Positions 32,331 through 43,449 of a stretch of DNA of 64,000 nucleotides are shown here, piece after piece (the first letter of the stretch is position 1; the number at the start of each line of letters is the position of its first letter). The position numbers and the translations under genes are program-made. The DNA comes from Aquatica leii (lineage: Eukaryota > Arthropoda > Insecta > Coleoptera > Lampyridae), in the NCBI GenBank assembly GCA_035610365.1, contig CM069435.1:3250001-3314000 (forward strand), in the 5' to 3' direction. Below the pieces are notes generated by a model. That model was not told where the DNA came from. It saw only the letters and a list, made by a program, of their open reading frames with translations, and did no database searches.

Positions 32331-33435
32331 ATAAAAATTCATTTCAAACTATTCCTCTTGGAGTAAGACAAACTGTAAGACATTAGGTTTAATTTGGAAT
32401 TCAGAATTCGACTCAAAACAATTTGACATCAAAATCAATTCTAACAAAACCCTGATTCACAAAAGAACAATCTTGTCAACTATTTCAAAAATATTTGACC
32501 TTTTGGGTTTAGCCGCTGCGGTTACAAGGGAAAAATCTTAATTCAGAAAGTCTGGGAAATTCATTTAGATTGGGATGAGAGCTTACCTCAAAACTTAAAT
32601 ACCAATTACCATTATTAACCAAGTTAAGGATCCCAAGATGTCTAATTCCATCAGATGTACTAATAATTCAGATTCACGGTTTTTCTGACAGCAGTTCCAC
32701 GGCTTATGGCGCGTGTGTTTACATAAGAACCAAAAACTCAGTAAACCAAATCCAAACTAAATTAATTTGTGCGAAATCCCGTGTAGCCCTGTTGCATGGA
32801 GCAACCATTCTATGTTTAGAGCTCTCAGCCGCTCAGTTCTTAGCGGAATTAATAATACAAATCGAATAGCTTTGATTCAAGAGCTAACTAGTCGCAGTGA
32901 TTGGCGTCATGTCAAATCTAAAGACAATCCGGCAGAATTAGTATCAGGAGGAATTACTCTACAAAAGTTTATTGACAGCACGCTTTGGTGGAATAGTCCA
33001 GAATTCTCGTCAAATCCTCAAAGTGATTGTCCCAAATCAATTACATACCATAAATCACAAGAAACAACTGAGATGAAATCCAACTGTCTATTTTCAATTT
33101 GTTTTCTTTTAAAACCGTGTTTGCACATAATTGCTACGGAAGTAACTGGCGAAATGCTTAGCATGTTTGATAAGTCAAATTTGATCAAATTGCAACGCAC
33201 GGTTGCTTGGACATTGCGTTTTATCCGAAACGCAAGATCTCTTAAAGGGACAAGAACTACCGGTTCATTAACTGTAGAAGAACTTCAGATCTCACTAATG
33301 AAATTAATTAAAATCTTCCAATTACGGGCATTTCCACATGAATTAAAATTGTTGGAAAGTGATGAAAACTTGACTAGCAAATCGAAAATTTTACCACTTA
33401 ATTTATTTCTCGGTGAGAATGGCATTTTCGCGTAG
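32331..33435 (+). pseudogene. BEL/Pao RNase H and connection region
   Basis: The plus strand shows a thumb-like segment, then IHGFSDSSSTAYGACVYIRT (about 32670-32730), the RNase H signature with catalytic Asp. A frameshift precedes the long frame 32767-33435. That frame contains LTSRSDWRHVKSKDNPAELV (the RNase H C-terminal motif with His and Asp), SGGITLQKFIDSTLWWNSPE and the linker toward integrase. Confidence 0.8.
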
Positions 33436-33535
33436 GTAGTAGACTAAAAATTTCTGTTTTCCTTTTTTACAAAAAAACACCTTATTTTACTTCCCAATGG
33501 GCATATCCTAACCAACTTAATATTTACAAACTATT

Positions 33536-34525
33536 ATGCAAACCTCCTTCATTGTGAAGCCGATATTATTATCCGATAAAAGTTGCGGTAAAAAGGTTGT
33601 TAGACATTGTATAAAATGTTTCAAAGCTAACCCGATTTCTTACAATCATTTAATGGGCAGTTTGCTCTCAAAACGAGTGGAATACGACGCACCTCCATTT
33701 CATAACACTGGTCTAGATTATGCTGGCCCGATTCTAGCTCGTGATCGTAAAACGAGAGGCGTAAAATATCTCAAATCATACATTTAATTATTCGTTTGCA
33801 TGACAACTAGAGCAGTTCATCTAGAACTGGTCGCCGATCTAACGACTGACACTTTCTTATCAGCCTTAAAGAGATTTATTGGTCGCAGAGGCATTCCAGC
33901 GACACTATCTAGCGATAATGCTAAAAACTTTAAAGGTGCTCAAAATTATTTAAAGAGTCTATACAATTTTTTAAAATCCAGTTCAAATCATATCTCAGAT
34001 CATTTATCAAAAAGCAATATTAAATGGGAGTTTATAATCCTTCGAAATCCACATGAAGGTGGCATGTGGGAAAGCAATATTAAATTCACGAAATCACATT
34101 AGAAACGCGTTTTGGGTAACACTTGTTTGACCTACGAAGAATTCTCAACAGTTTTAATACAAATAGAATTAGTACTTAATTCCAGACCTTTATCAGCACT
34201 TTCTTCCAATCCTAACGATTTTAATCGCCTCGCCCCTGGCCACTTCTTGATAGGTAAACCTTTGACATCGATACCGAAAAGAAATCTTCTAGAATTGTGC
34301 GATAATAATCTATTAAAATATCAAAGATGCCAGCAAATAACGCAACATTTCTGGAAGCGGTGGAGCGCTGAAGTGGTTCCTGTCCTTCAGAAGAGAACAA
34401 AATGGTATCACAATTTACCCAATCTTATCCAAACCGGATCATTGGCAATCGTCAAAGAAGACAATATGCCGCCATTATCTTGGCAACTTGGTCGTGTTAT
34501 AAAAGTGCATACTGGAGCTGATTAG
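33536..34525 (+). pseudogene. BEL/Pao integrase with DUF5641-like C-terminus
   Basis: HCIKCFKANPISYNHLMGSL (zinc domain end) and GLDYAGPI (first Asp) lie in 33536-33787. TTRAVHLELVADLTTDTFL and ATLSSDNAKNFKGAQ (second Asp) lie in 33800-34102. RNPHEGGMWE marks the catalytic Glu. The last frame (34112-34525) has APGHFLIGKPL, FWKRWSAEVVPVLQKRTKW and the WQLGRVIKVHTGAD end. Stops at about 33785 and 34100 interrupt the gene. Confidence 0.85.
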
Positions 34526-34607
34526 CCTATCAATTCTTTGATGCAAAAAAATATCCTAGTTTAAAGGTGTATATACGAGTTATTGTCTTTTGAAATCCGA
34601 TCATTTA

Positions 34608-34805
34608 TGTTATTTTACCCTTAAGTTAGTGCTTACACCCCCCACTTTAGTGTTTTGTAAAAATGCAAGTAAGTAAGAAAAATAAGCAGTGATGTTAAGA
34701 AAGCGGCCAAAGAAGGTCTTATGTAATCGGTGTGTAATTGTATGTATGTATATTTTGTGTATATTATTACTACAAAAACATCCGCAGAACCAAACAACAC
34801 AAAAA
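34608..34805 (+). repeat. BEL/Pao 3' LTR (internally deleted)
   Basis: This copy matches the ends of the 5' LTR but lacks about 100 bp between GTGTATATT and ACATCCGCAGAACCA. Substitutions relative to the 5' LTR are few in the shared part, which suggests a moderate age. Confidence 0.85.
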
Positions 34806-34809
34806 ATTT

Positions 34810-35370
34810 CTTTAAATAAATTAATTATATTGATATTTATTATTTTATTCTAATGCTGATGGTATGCAAAACATTTTTTGTGGTCGGTTGATGTAAAAAG
34901 ATTAAGAAACGTTGCTCTATACCACACATAAAGTAATATAATAAAGACTATTGCTTATAAAATTGGCTTTAACTATAATAATATTATATAACAGTACTTA
35001 CTGCTAATAAATGTTGATAACTTTATTCTAATTTTCTTTTGACAACTTAATTTTAGCTATTACTGATTTAATTAGTAAGTTGTAATGCCAACTATATATT
35101 TTTTATGTTAAGTACATGCGACAATGTACGTTTACAAAAAAAGTTACATTCACAACACATACATTTATAGACACGCTGAACTACTTTCGGCATCGCCAAA
35201 GCAATTCTACGTGTTCGAAATGTGCGCGTATTAAGTAAATACCCAAAAGTAACACATTCTGTGTATAAAATATTTTTTATTTATTATAAAACATACATTT
35301 AGAAAACTATATAAGTTTGTACAAATGGCATAACAATTTAGGATATTACAACTAAATAATCAGTCGAATA
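34810..35370. other. Intergenic DNA including the 3' UTR of the next minus-strand gene
   Basis: No further gene is seen. A polyadenylation signal AATAAA on the minus strand (35278-35283) lies about 92 bases beyond the stop of the cuticular-type gene at 35375. Confidence 0.5.
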
Positions 35371-35374
35371 ATTT

Positions 35375-36071
35375 TCATCTCCATGGAGCAGGACCTGGAT
35401 GTATGTTAGCTATAGGTGCTGGTGGCAGCGGTGCAGGTACTGCATGAGGTCCTGGTGCAGGTAGAGCAAAATGAGCTGGTGCAGGTAAACCGAAAGGAAC
35501 TGGACCGGGTGCAGATACACCGAAAGGAACTGGTCCGGGTGCAGGTAAACCGAAAGGAACTGGACCGGGTGCAGGTAAACCAAAAGGAACTGGGCCGGGT
35601 GCAGGGAAAGCATATGGTAAAGGTCCTGGTAAAGCTAACGGAGCGGGTAAAGCGTGCGGCAAAGGACCAGGAAATGCAAACGGAGCGGGTAGACCTAATG
35701 GTTCAGGTAACGCATGCGGTAATGGTGCAGGTAGAGCAAAAGGCGCTGCTACTGCCGGACCTGGAAATATCGGAGGATGTACAGATCTAGCGTGAGGAAG
35801 CACTGGTAATCCTAAAGGTGCAGGTCCAGCGAACGGTGCGGCATGTAAAAGTGGCGCCGGTAGCAGTCTATTGTAAACATTAACGCTTGCCGCAAATGGA
35901 GGAATATTGTATGGAGTTGCACGTGCATAAGCAACACCAGGTGCGACTATTGGTGCTAAACTTGCTTTTATATTAGAAATTACACTCAAAACAAGCAACA
36001 AACTAATCTGAAACAAAATATATTAAAAAAACGTATAGTTAAAGAAAAAAAATCACCTTATAGAACGTCAT
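35375..36071 (-). CDS. Secreted Pro/Ala/Gly-rich cuticular-type repeat protein
   Basis: This is a two-exon gene. Exon 1 is 36057-36071 (MTFYK) with donor GTGATT. The acceptor TTTTGTTTCAG ends at 36008 and exon 2 runs 36007-35375, giving 215 residues. I chose this start because it completes a signal peptide (MTFYKISLLLVLSVIS) with a proper intron; an unspliced reading starting MFQISL uses intron bases. The mature protein is almost all Pro, Ala, Gly, Leu and Phe. Repeats of the LPAPLPHALP and GPAPLGLP type give way to about four near-exact 10-residue units PAPGPVPFGL around residues 140-185. It has no Cys and no RR chitin-binding motif. It is likely a structural cuticle or extracellular matrix protein; the family is not assigned. 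Confidence 0.85.
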
Positions 36072-36145
36072 TTTGATGTATTCAACAAAAGCTTAACTTG
36101 CAGTTTGAAGAAACTGAATTATATCGTCGGTCAAGGTACTTTGAG

Positions 36146-36153
36146 TATTTATA
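36146..36153 (-). promoter_or_regulatory. TATA box of the Pro-rich gene
   Basis: The minus strand reads CTATAAATACTC around this point, 75-82 bp upstream of the ATG at 36071. A TCAGTTTC initiator-like sequence follows about 35 bases downstream (near 36112-36119). Confidence 0.65.
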
Positions 36154-36159
36154 GTGAAA

Positions 36160-36905
36160 GATTTACCCCCCAAAAATTTACACTTGAATAGGAAGTAAAG
36201 TGAAAATTGTCAAACTAAACGATATTGTACGTGATTTCAATGCATGATGCTAAACACTTTTCATAAGACGTGAGCAATTTCGTTGAACATAAAAGACTGT
36301 TACTCAATTTAATCATTTTGACGTAACGAATATCTACTAAATTATTTGTTATAATTGTCTCATATGTTTTAATGCTACAATTCGTAAAAACATTAAGTGT
36401 AGCCGTGCTCAATATAAGAAAATTTCTTAAACTGATTTTTTTTTATAATATATTAATAAGCAACTAAATATACAGAATAGAAGGCAAAACAAAAGACTAC
36501 GATGGTAATTGCGTACATAAATATAAAGTCTATTCAATTAAAAAAAGTTAATTTTTTGCCATTTATAGTTGATTTAATCTTTACAATTTTTCATAATTAA
36601 TGTAATAAGTAATTATTTTGAAAAATTCAGATTTAGTTTCTGCGTGTTATAAATTACATTAAAAAAACAAGTTGTAAATATTAAAATCTAATCAAATATT
36701 AATCCCGTGTAAACCGTTTTGTGGCAAATACGGCTGTGCTTACTTACTCTGAAACGTATTGAAAAAATAAATTGTGTATAGAATTAACCAGACAAAATAA
36801 TCACCAACTCTTAAACTACACATAACAGTCTCAAAATGTAAATATGAAAGATAAATTTTGTCCTGCTTAGTTCAATATAATACTTTAAACTTAAAATTAT
36901 AGTTT
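36160..36905. other. AT-rich intergenic DNA, no gene recognised
   Basis: I see no coding family or transposon end here. It contains the upstream flank of the Pro-rich gene on one side and leads into the second Gypsy element on the other. Confidence 0.45.
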
Positions 36906-37135
36906 GTAACACGAAACTAGGCAACACAACATACGCATAATAACTTTCATCCGTACCGTCAAGATAAGCCTAGCAGCATCTTAAGGGCATCACCAGCTCG
37001 TACTGAACGGCGCATGTTATATAACTTAGAACTAAAAGTGCCACTACAAGCCTATATATACGTGTTAGTAACCACGCTAAATACGTTTTATTGTGTACGA
37101 AAGGACCAGCTTGTCACAAAACAACTCGCAACAAA

Positions 37136-38050
37136 TGGCGCCCAACCAACAAGCCGATCGAAAAAATACCAACGCAGACCACCGCTCAACCAAGAGGCCG
37201 AGAAACTGCACGAAGACAACGAAGCCAATAGTGAAAAACACCACCACGGATCATTGAGCAAACACTCGCTTGTACCAGCAGAAGACAACACAAAAGATGC
37301 TAACCACCACGACGATGACGATACCGGCAGCACAACCAATCCAGGTAATCATAGAGCAGTTAATCAGCTCCTGGTCACCATTAGACGGTCAACAACCGAC
37401 TCCTTCTCAAAGTGCACCGCCAGATACCAGAAAGAATTTAGTCCAAATTTATAAACACTGCGAATACATAAGTGAACAAAATGCATTAAAGGGACTACCA
37501 ATGCTCCTAGAAAAAGAAGGCGCAACATGCTGGCAAGGTATAAAAAACACTACCACAATCTGGAATGAAACTATGGAAACGCTCCGAAACGTTTTTAGGT
37601 CCACAAAAGCACCGCACCAAATCTTAAAAGAGATCTTCGCCACAAAGCAAAACAACTCCACACTAAAACAACGATGCATGGGCGAAAAACGGTCACTTCT
37701 TGCAGAACTCATAACGGAGCTACGCAGTTTTGAACAAGAACTAACAACGCCAAAACCAACTCGAACAGGGCCGAATCTAAATAACTCGCGCAATAAGTGT
37801 AATATTGTAAAAACCAAGGCCACACGGTTGACGAATGCCGGAAAGGAAAAGACAGAAAGCAAGCTTTGCACCCACTACAAGTGCAAACACGCCGCTCGCT
37901 TGCACGCGGACAACAGTGTGCCATTGTACGTATCAACGTCAATAAAACAATTGGGTGTGCGTACACTACTCAGAAGCACGCCAAAGCATCGCCGGCCATA
38001 CAGACGTCGCTACGGGGAGCGCAGTTCACACCGCACGAAATCAATCTTGT
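37136..38050 (+). pseudogene. Gypsy-type gag (second element)
   Basis: A frame opening at the PBS gives a hydrophilic region, and 37270-38055 continues with Gln/Pro/Thr-rich sequence followed by LPMLLEKEGATCWQGIKN, WNETMETLRNVF and HQILKEIFATKQ. That order matches retrotransposon gag, where a W-G segment precedes an LR..F segment. A CTHYKCKHAARLHAD segment near 37868 is a decayed zinc knuckle. A stop and frame change occur near 37254. Confidence 0.6.
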
Positions 38051-38372
38051 GCTAGCTGACGGTCAGGACCGACTACAAAAAGTCCTAACAACAAGGGTCA
38101 ACGTAGTCCTCAAAGAAAAAACAGTTCCAACGGGCTTTGTGATCTTGCCTAACGCGAAGAACCGCACGCTACTCGAGGTCAAGTTCATCGAAAACGCCGG
38201 TATCATCTTTGACCTCCCCTGCAGACGGTGGCACTTTGCAGACTATCTAAAAGTCGCATCCACCTTTGAATTAGACGCAGCACCGGCAACAAAAAAACGA
38301 TGGCCCCTCATTCCTGTTTGCAAAAGTCCTCTGTATCCATGGATTACCATACTTCGCCCCCGCACTCAATGA
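37990..38372 (+). pseudogene. Gypsy-type protease region (second element)
   Basis: The frame 37866-38372 includes FTPHEINLVLADGQ, VNVVLKEKTVPTGFVILPN and RTLLEVKFIENAGIIFDLP. This corresponds to the second half of a retropepsin, where the family has a TLLGxDF motif (here TLLEVKF). The catalytic DTG region is not recognisable. Confidence 0.6.
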
Positions 38373-38839
38373 TCCAAGAACCAAGACTTTCGGAATTAAC
38401 GCTCTGTTGGAAGATGATAAAAGCGAGTCCAACGATGAAGTCAGCGAGTATTCTTTTGAAGGATAGTACGCTGTGTTTGCCACTTCAGAAGACAATATGC
38501 TTTCTCTACTTCCGCAATCTAGTTTATTTTCGCTCTCTCCAAAAAAAAGCTGCCACGGGTAGAAATACAGATGGCCAACATTGAGCCACTCGAGCTACGC
38601 GCTGAGGGAGAGGCACTAATAGCGCCAGAACAAGAAAGAACGCAAAAACTGTTACTAACATTCTCGGACGTGTTATCGGCAGAGCAGGAAGCAATATCTT
38701 ACGGCAAACACAAAATAGAAACTTGTAATAACCCGCCAGTGGCCACAGTTCCACACCTTTAAACGAAAAAAGAAAATAATGCTTCAAAAAAAGTAGACAA
38801 ATGTGAAAGTAAATATTATCTGGAAGTGCGATTCACTGT

Positions 38840-39650
38840 AGGCTGCACCGGTAGTAATGATGCCAAAACCGTACAACCAAGTGCGCGTATGCGTGGACTA
38901 CCAAAAGCTTAAACCAGCTAACTACACCCGACCGTTACGCATTTCCCAGGATCGATGACCTGCTCCAAACGGTACGAACCACAGTCATCTCCACTTTACA
39001 TCTTCAGTCAGGGTGCTAACAAATATCAGTGCGCGAGTGTGACAGAGACAAAACCGCGTTTGTTACTCCATTTGGAGCAGAATGCCCTTCGGTCTTCGCA
39101 ACGCACCGGCATCTTTCCAACGGCTGATGGATCGCTTCCGCACCGGCATCCCGCAGGTCACCCTACAATCCTACTTGGATGACCTATTTTTACAGTCTAA
39201 ATCTGGCAAAGACCATGTAAATTACCTACAAGCAGTATTATGGCAACTACGAAAATACAAATTGCACGTAAGAAAGAGTGCATGTGCAAACAAGTCAGGT
39301 ATTTGGAACACTATATAAGGGTATCCAAGCAGACTCAGAAAAAACGATAGCTATCACCCGATTACCAGAACCAAGAACGATCTAGCAGTTAATATCCTAC
39401 CTGCAAACCTGCTCGTGGTATCGACGATTTATTCTCAAGTTTGCCGACATAGCAAAACCATTGTCAAACTTGCTAAAGAAAAATACAACATAGTCTTGGG
39501 GTCCAGAACAGCAGTGGTATTTCAACAACTAAAGACGCTACTTAGGTCTGCACCTATTTTACGTCAAGCAGACATGTCCATACCTTTTACACTAAAAACG
39601 CCCACGGTGCCGTACGCTGCCAGAGAGATGGAACAGATGAATGACCTGTA
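38840..39650 (+). pseudogene. Gypsy-type reverse transcriptase (second element)
   Basis: Segments in several frames read VRVCVDYQKLKPAN (about 38884), MPFGLRNAPASFQRLMDRF (about 39082) and TLQSYLDDLFLQSKSGKDH, with the catalytic box present as YLDD. LWQLRKYKLHVRKSACA and then CSWYRRFILKFA-like sequence (about 39405) follow. The part between about 38950 and 39080 is frameshifted. The enzyme is inactive as a whole. Confidence 0.75.
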
Positions 39651-39869
39651 GAGTATGCAAGCAAACTCCTGCTACCAGTAACGAAAATTTATTCAACGAC
39701 AGAGCTAAAAGTTCTCGCTATTATCTGCACTATAAACAAATTCAAAGGTTACCTAGAGGAAAACCCGGTACACGTAATGACGAACCACCAACCATTGAAG
39801 TGGCCCCTAACGTTGAAGTCGCCAACGACAAGGCTCGCCCACTGGGGACTAGCACTTCAACTCTATGAA

Positions 39870-40247
39870 CAACCAGACTCTGCACCAACAGTTTTCTCTC
39901 GATAGACCGCCGACCACGTCAAACACTGCATAGAGTGCCAAAGATTTAAAGTAAATAACCAGAAGCCAGCGGGGCTATTACAGACACCAGCCCAAAGATT
40001 CGAAACACTCGCCATCGACTTATTTGGGCCTTTACTGGAAGGGCCCAATGGAGAAAAATGGATCTTCATCACAGAATACATAATGTCGAGATGGGTGTGC
40101 ATCTTAATTAGCGAGATATTTTTGAGATATAGAACGCCACGTCGAATTTGCAGCGGCAACGGTACACAGTTTGTAAACGGCGTACAACAGTATATCACCC
40201 ACAAGCGAATCCAGTGGAACGAAAAAACATGGATCTCATAACCCAAC
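39870..40247 (+). pseudogene. Gypsy-type integrase fragment (second element)
   Basis: The plus strand gives HCIECQRFKVNNQKPAGLLQ (end of the zinc domain), ETLAIDLFGPLLEGPNGEKW (first catalytic Asp), IFITEYIMSRWVC, and RRICSGNGTQFVNGVQ, where the second Asp position reads GNG. The frame ends at IQWNEKTW, just before PLE sequence at about 40255. Confidence 0.75.
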
Positions 40248-40254
40248 TAACAAA

Positions 40255-41570
40255 TTCTACAATCTTTTCGCAGACGGGTTGTATAAGGTAATTTCACAAG
40301 ATCCTTCTCCGTTTATTGAAAGAGCACTTTTCAAACTTATAAAAGAGTCGAATTAATGAAGCAGATAAAAAAACTTTTAATACCTAAAAATTTAAAACCT
40401 CTTCGGTTATACAGATTATCTAAATTCATAAGTTTAATAAACTCACCTACTTATAAAATTTTTAAATATGTTGCAAATTCATTAAAACCTTTAGCAGGAA
40501 AGATTGATTCAATTCTACTCAATTTGGAGGATTTTGTTTAGAAGCTGCATAATTTTTGTTTTCAACGGAGTGACATTCTGGTTAGTTTTGATGTCGAGTC
40601 TTTGTTTACTAACGTGCCAGTACCTGATTCAATTAACATTATTAGATCTTTATTCAACGAAAATAATATTTCTAGCAACATAATACCTATTATCAAAAAA
40701 ACGATTTACTTACAAACATTAGGAGCTGCCACGGGTTTTCCGCGTTCACCGGTTGTTGCTAATATATTTATGGAGGATTTTAAGAAAAAACTTTATTCAC
40801 ATTTTATCTAAAATTCAAGTGCTGGTACAGATACGATGAGGGCACTTTTATCATTTGGCAACATCCTTCTTCTACGCTCAACGAGTTTTTGTCATTTAAA
40901 CTTAACTCATCATAATATTCGTTTTACTATGAAATTAGACACGAACTATTTTTTGACGTTTTAGTTAATCGAAATGAAGATGATTTTATATTACATTTAG
41001 TTTATTGATACACAGATTGATATTTAAACGGATCGTCTCATCATTACCTTTCTCAGAAATGATCAGTAGTTAATTATTGAGTGTACAGAGCTGTTTCTTT
41101 AAGTCAACTCCAAAATCTTCAAAAAAACTTGAATCATCTAACCAAGGTGTTAGTGGCAAACAACTATAATAATAAAAGTATTAAACGGTCTATTACAAAG
41201 TTTACATCTGCCAAACCATGAGTAACAGCGGAATCTATATCTCAACAAGTGTCTATCGCTTATCTACTCTATGTCATAGATACCAGAGACCGTATAGGAA
41301 AAATGTTATCTAAACAGAACATTGTTATTCGGTTTTCTACTCTTCCTAAATTAGTCCAACTCTTTAATCTGGCGAAGGAAATGTATAAAAAGTGTAGTTG
41401 TCGTAAACAATTTTCAAAATCAATGGTGAAAGAACACGTACTAAAAACAAGTCATAAAATTATGTTTAAAAACACCAAAATTTTGGCGAATGTTTCTAAT
41501 TACTATCAGCGAATTTTTTTTAGTATTAACCGAAATTCAAATTTTCCTTTAACGGACATTTAGAAACCAG
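40255..41570 (+). mobile_element. Penelope-like element C (degenerate)
   Basis: The plus strand starts with an N-terminal PLE segment (DPSPFIERALFKLIKES), then LRLYRLSKFISLINSPTYKI, SLKPLAGKIDSILLNLEDF and DILVSFDVESLFTNVPVPDS (first RT Asp). LGAATGFPRSPVVANIFMED follows (40602-40811). The YVDD region is decayed. The linker IDTRDRIGKMLSKQNIVIRF and part of the GIY-YIG domain (VKEHVLKTSHKIMFKNTKIL) close the copy at 41249-41563. Many stops interrupt it. It lies directly against the truncated Gypsy integrase, so it probably inserted there. Confidence 0.75.
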
Positions 41571-41699
41571 TTTCATCGATCGGATGCAGGTCTACAAAAG
41601 CGAGGCTTCACGGCGCAATCAATCAGTTTGTTACGGGATGTTCACTGCGACGTGTGACGAAAGCTCAGCTTGTGTGATGGCGACATAACGGGAATTATC

Positions 41700-42925
41700 C
41701 AGAATGAAAAATTGTGTTAATTACTATAAGTTATTACAATACTGACAAGATCCAAGAGAACGAAACAGCCTTATAATGTTTCTTTAAAGTTATTTTCACA
41801 ATTGCAGCGACTACTTACTCTCACATTTTTCCAATTAGTAATTCTCAATAGCGAATATTTGCTCAACGTTGTTACTGAAATCATTAAGATTAAAAAAAAA
41901 TAATAAAATAGATACCAATAACTAATTAATTGTAAAATTAAAGAAAATAACATATTAGAACTATGTAAGTCTCTATAAACGAAAGAATTAACAATTAAAG
42001 GATGAGATCAATATTGCTATCAACTGAAATCACAGCAAAAATAAATTAAAATTATACAAGATTGTATACAAAACAAAAAAATTACGGATTCGCCAATAAT
42101 AAATTATACATATTTAGGACAACAAAAATGTTCGTTTCTATTAAGCTTAAAAACATCTAATATCAGAACGAGGTAGGCAACACACATTTCTACACTAAGA
42201 ATACGATAAAAGTTCAATCTCTGATAAACTTTAAGAGTAAGAAAAACATTTTGATTTACAGTAAATGTATTACATAATACATTTTATTTTGTTTAAACAA
42301 AAATTTTTATACAAATTCATAAATATCGTTTGTTTTTTAATTTTATTTTCTGGTTATAGAAATAAAATGCTTATAAACGCATGTTATACTTTTTTTCAAA
42401 AACGAATCAACTTTAGTATGATTTCTGATTTTATAAAACTTTTAAAATGGCTATTTGTTTCAATGGTACAAAAATTGCAAGTTTGTGTGATGAATAAGAT
42501 GACCTTTCTAATTAACAAAATAATTATTAATCAGAAAATGCATTTTAAATCCGTAAGTGTAGAAATACCAAGCATAAATACAAAAATTAAGTTTAAAATT
42601 GGTACAGCAACAAAAATAAAATAACAAATAAGACGAGAGATGAGAGAGTGATGTTTAAAGACATCAAAACAGCTTTGAAAATTAAATCAACACGTTACGC
42701 CATTGCCCAACAACAAACTGCCAAAAAAGGCATTTTTAAATTTCTTATTAAACTGTTAAGAAAGTGCCTTTTGTACCTACTTAACCAAACAAGTATAAAA
42801 CAGCAATTTTTTGAACATTGCCGTTTAATTTAAATAATTTAGTTACACGTAGTTTAAGTTGCATACAATCAGGCGAAAATTATCACTGTAACTGTAATTT
42901 AGTTTAAACAATTTTGTTTTTTTCT
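41700..42925. other. AT-rich DNA with unassigned open frames
   Basis: Two plus-strand frames (42265-42624, 119 codons; 42648-42833, 61 codons) have no family I recognise. Both are Lys/Ile/Phe-rich, as expected from base composition. No splice or promoter signal supports them, so I do not call a gene. Confidence 0.4.
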
Positions 42926-43029
42926 GCACATGTATATAAAAACTAAAACATTATTTAAAAACTCTAATCAATCAGAAATATATTTTTTTCTTCTTTATAT
43001 AGGTCTTTCTTTATTTCAATTTTCAAATC

Positions 43030-43445
43030 TAATAAAACATTCGAACGTTAACGTTTCTTTCTTGATAAAAGATAATAATAAATTTTTATTGTTTAATACC
43101 AAAGATAAAATTAATATTTTAGAAAAATCCGGTGTTTATAAATTAAAATGTGGTGACTGCAACGCATTCTATATAGGACAAACAAGTTGCAAGTTTCGTA
43201 TTAGATTTGCTGGACGTATTAAAAATAGTAACATTTTGTTTAAATGATCATTTGTTAATCATATATTAAATTTTCATCATTCATTTAATTCTAAAAAAGA
43301 TTTTGAAATCTTACATATTTGCAATAAAGGTTTGAAACTAATTTTTTTTTAGAAATGAAAGAAATAATTAAAAATCACTATGTAAATTGTGATTTATCTC
43401 TTAATGAAGAAAAATTTAATAATAATTTACTTTTTCTAAATTAGT
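43030..43445 (+). pseudogene. GIY-YIG endonuclease fragment, PLE-type (copy D)
   Basis: The frame 42930-43247 ends with KDKINILEKSGVYKLKCGDC followed by NAFYIGQTSCKFRIRF. SGVYKLKCGDC and FYIGQT are the GIY and YIG strands and the Arg that follows is in place. Beyond a stop, SFVNHILNFHHSF and FEILHICNKGLKL continue the fold. It differs strongly from copies A, B and E, so it represents another GIY-YIG retroelement lineage. Confidence 0.65.
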
Positions 43446-43449
43446 TTTT

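Larger units (their letters stand above)
28802..34805 (+). mobile_element. BEL/Pao LTR retrotransposon
   Basis: A pair of direct repeats (28802-29102 and 34608-34805) flanks gag, protease, RT, RNase H and integrase in Bel-Pao order on the plus strand. The motif GGTCCTTCGAGCCGGAT, usual just inside the 5' LTR of BEL/Pao elements, lies at 29109-29125. All genes are broken by stops or frameshifts. I could not define a clean 5-bp target duplication. Confidence 0.9.
36909..40247 (+). mobile_element. Second Ty3/Gypsy-like element, degenerate and truncated
   Basis: On the plus strand gag, protease, RT and integrase fragments follow in Gypsy order. A PBS-like TGGCGCCCAACC lies at 37136-37147, after sequence ending CTCGCAACA that could be the end of a 5' LTR beginning near 36909 (TGTAACACG) or 37016. 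The element is cut off inside integrase at about 40247 by the PLE that follows, so no 3' LTR is available to define the ends. Base composition is clearly less AT-rich than the surroundings. Confidence 0.7.

Noticed and set aside
28795-34812. Target duplication for the BEL/Pao element
   Set aside because: Flanks TTTTA and ATTTC do not match; one end has probably mutated or is misplaced.
35416-35790. Plus-strand open frame of 124 codons (VQVNRKELDRVQ-type repeats)
   Set aside because: It is the antisense of the tandem repeats in the Pro-rich gene at 35375-36071; the spliced minus-strand gene with signal peptide, promoter and poly-A signal explains the region.
37088-37871. Minus-strand Ser/Cys-rich frames over the second Gypsy gag
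   Set aside because: Antisense shadows of the Gypsy gag and PBS region, which reads correctly on the plus strand.
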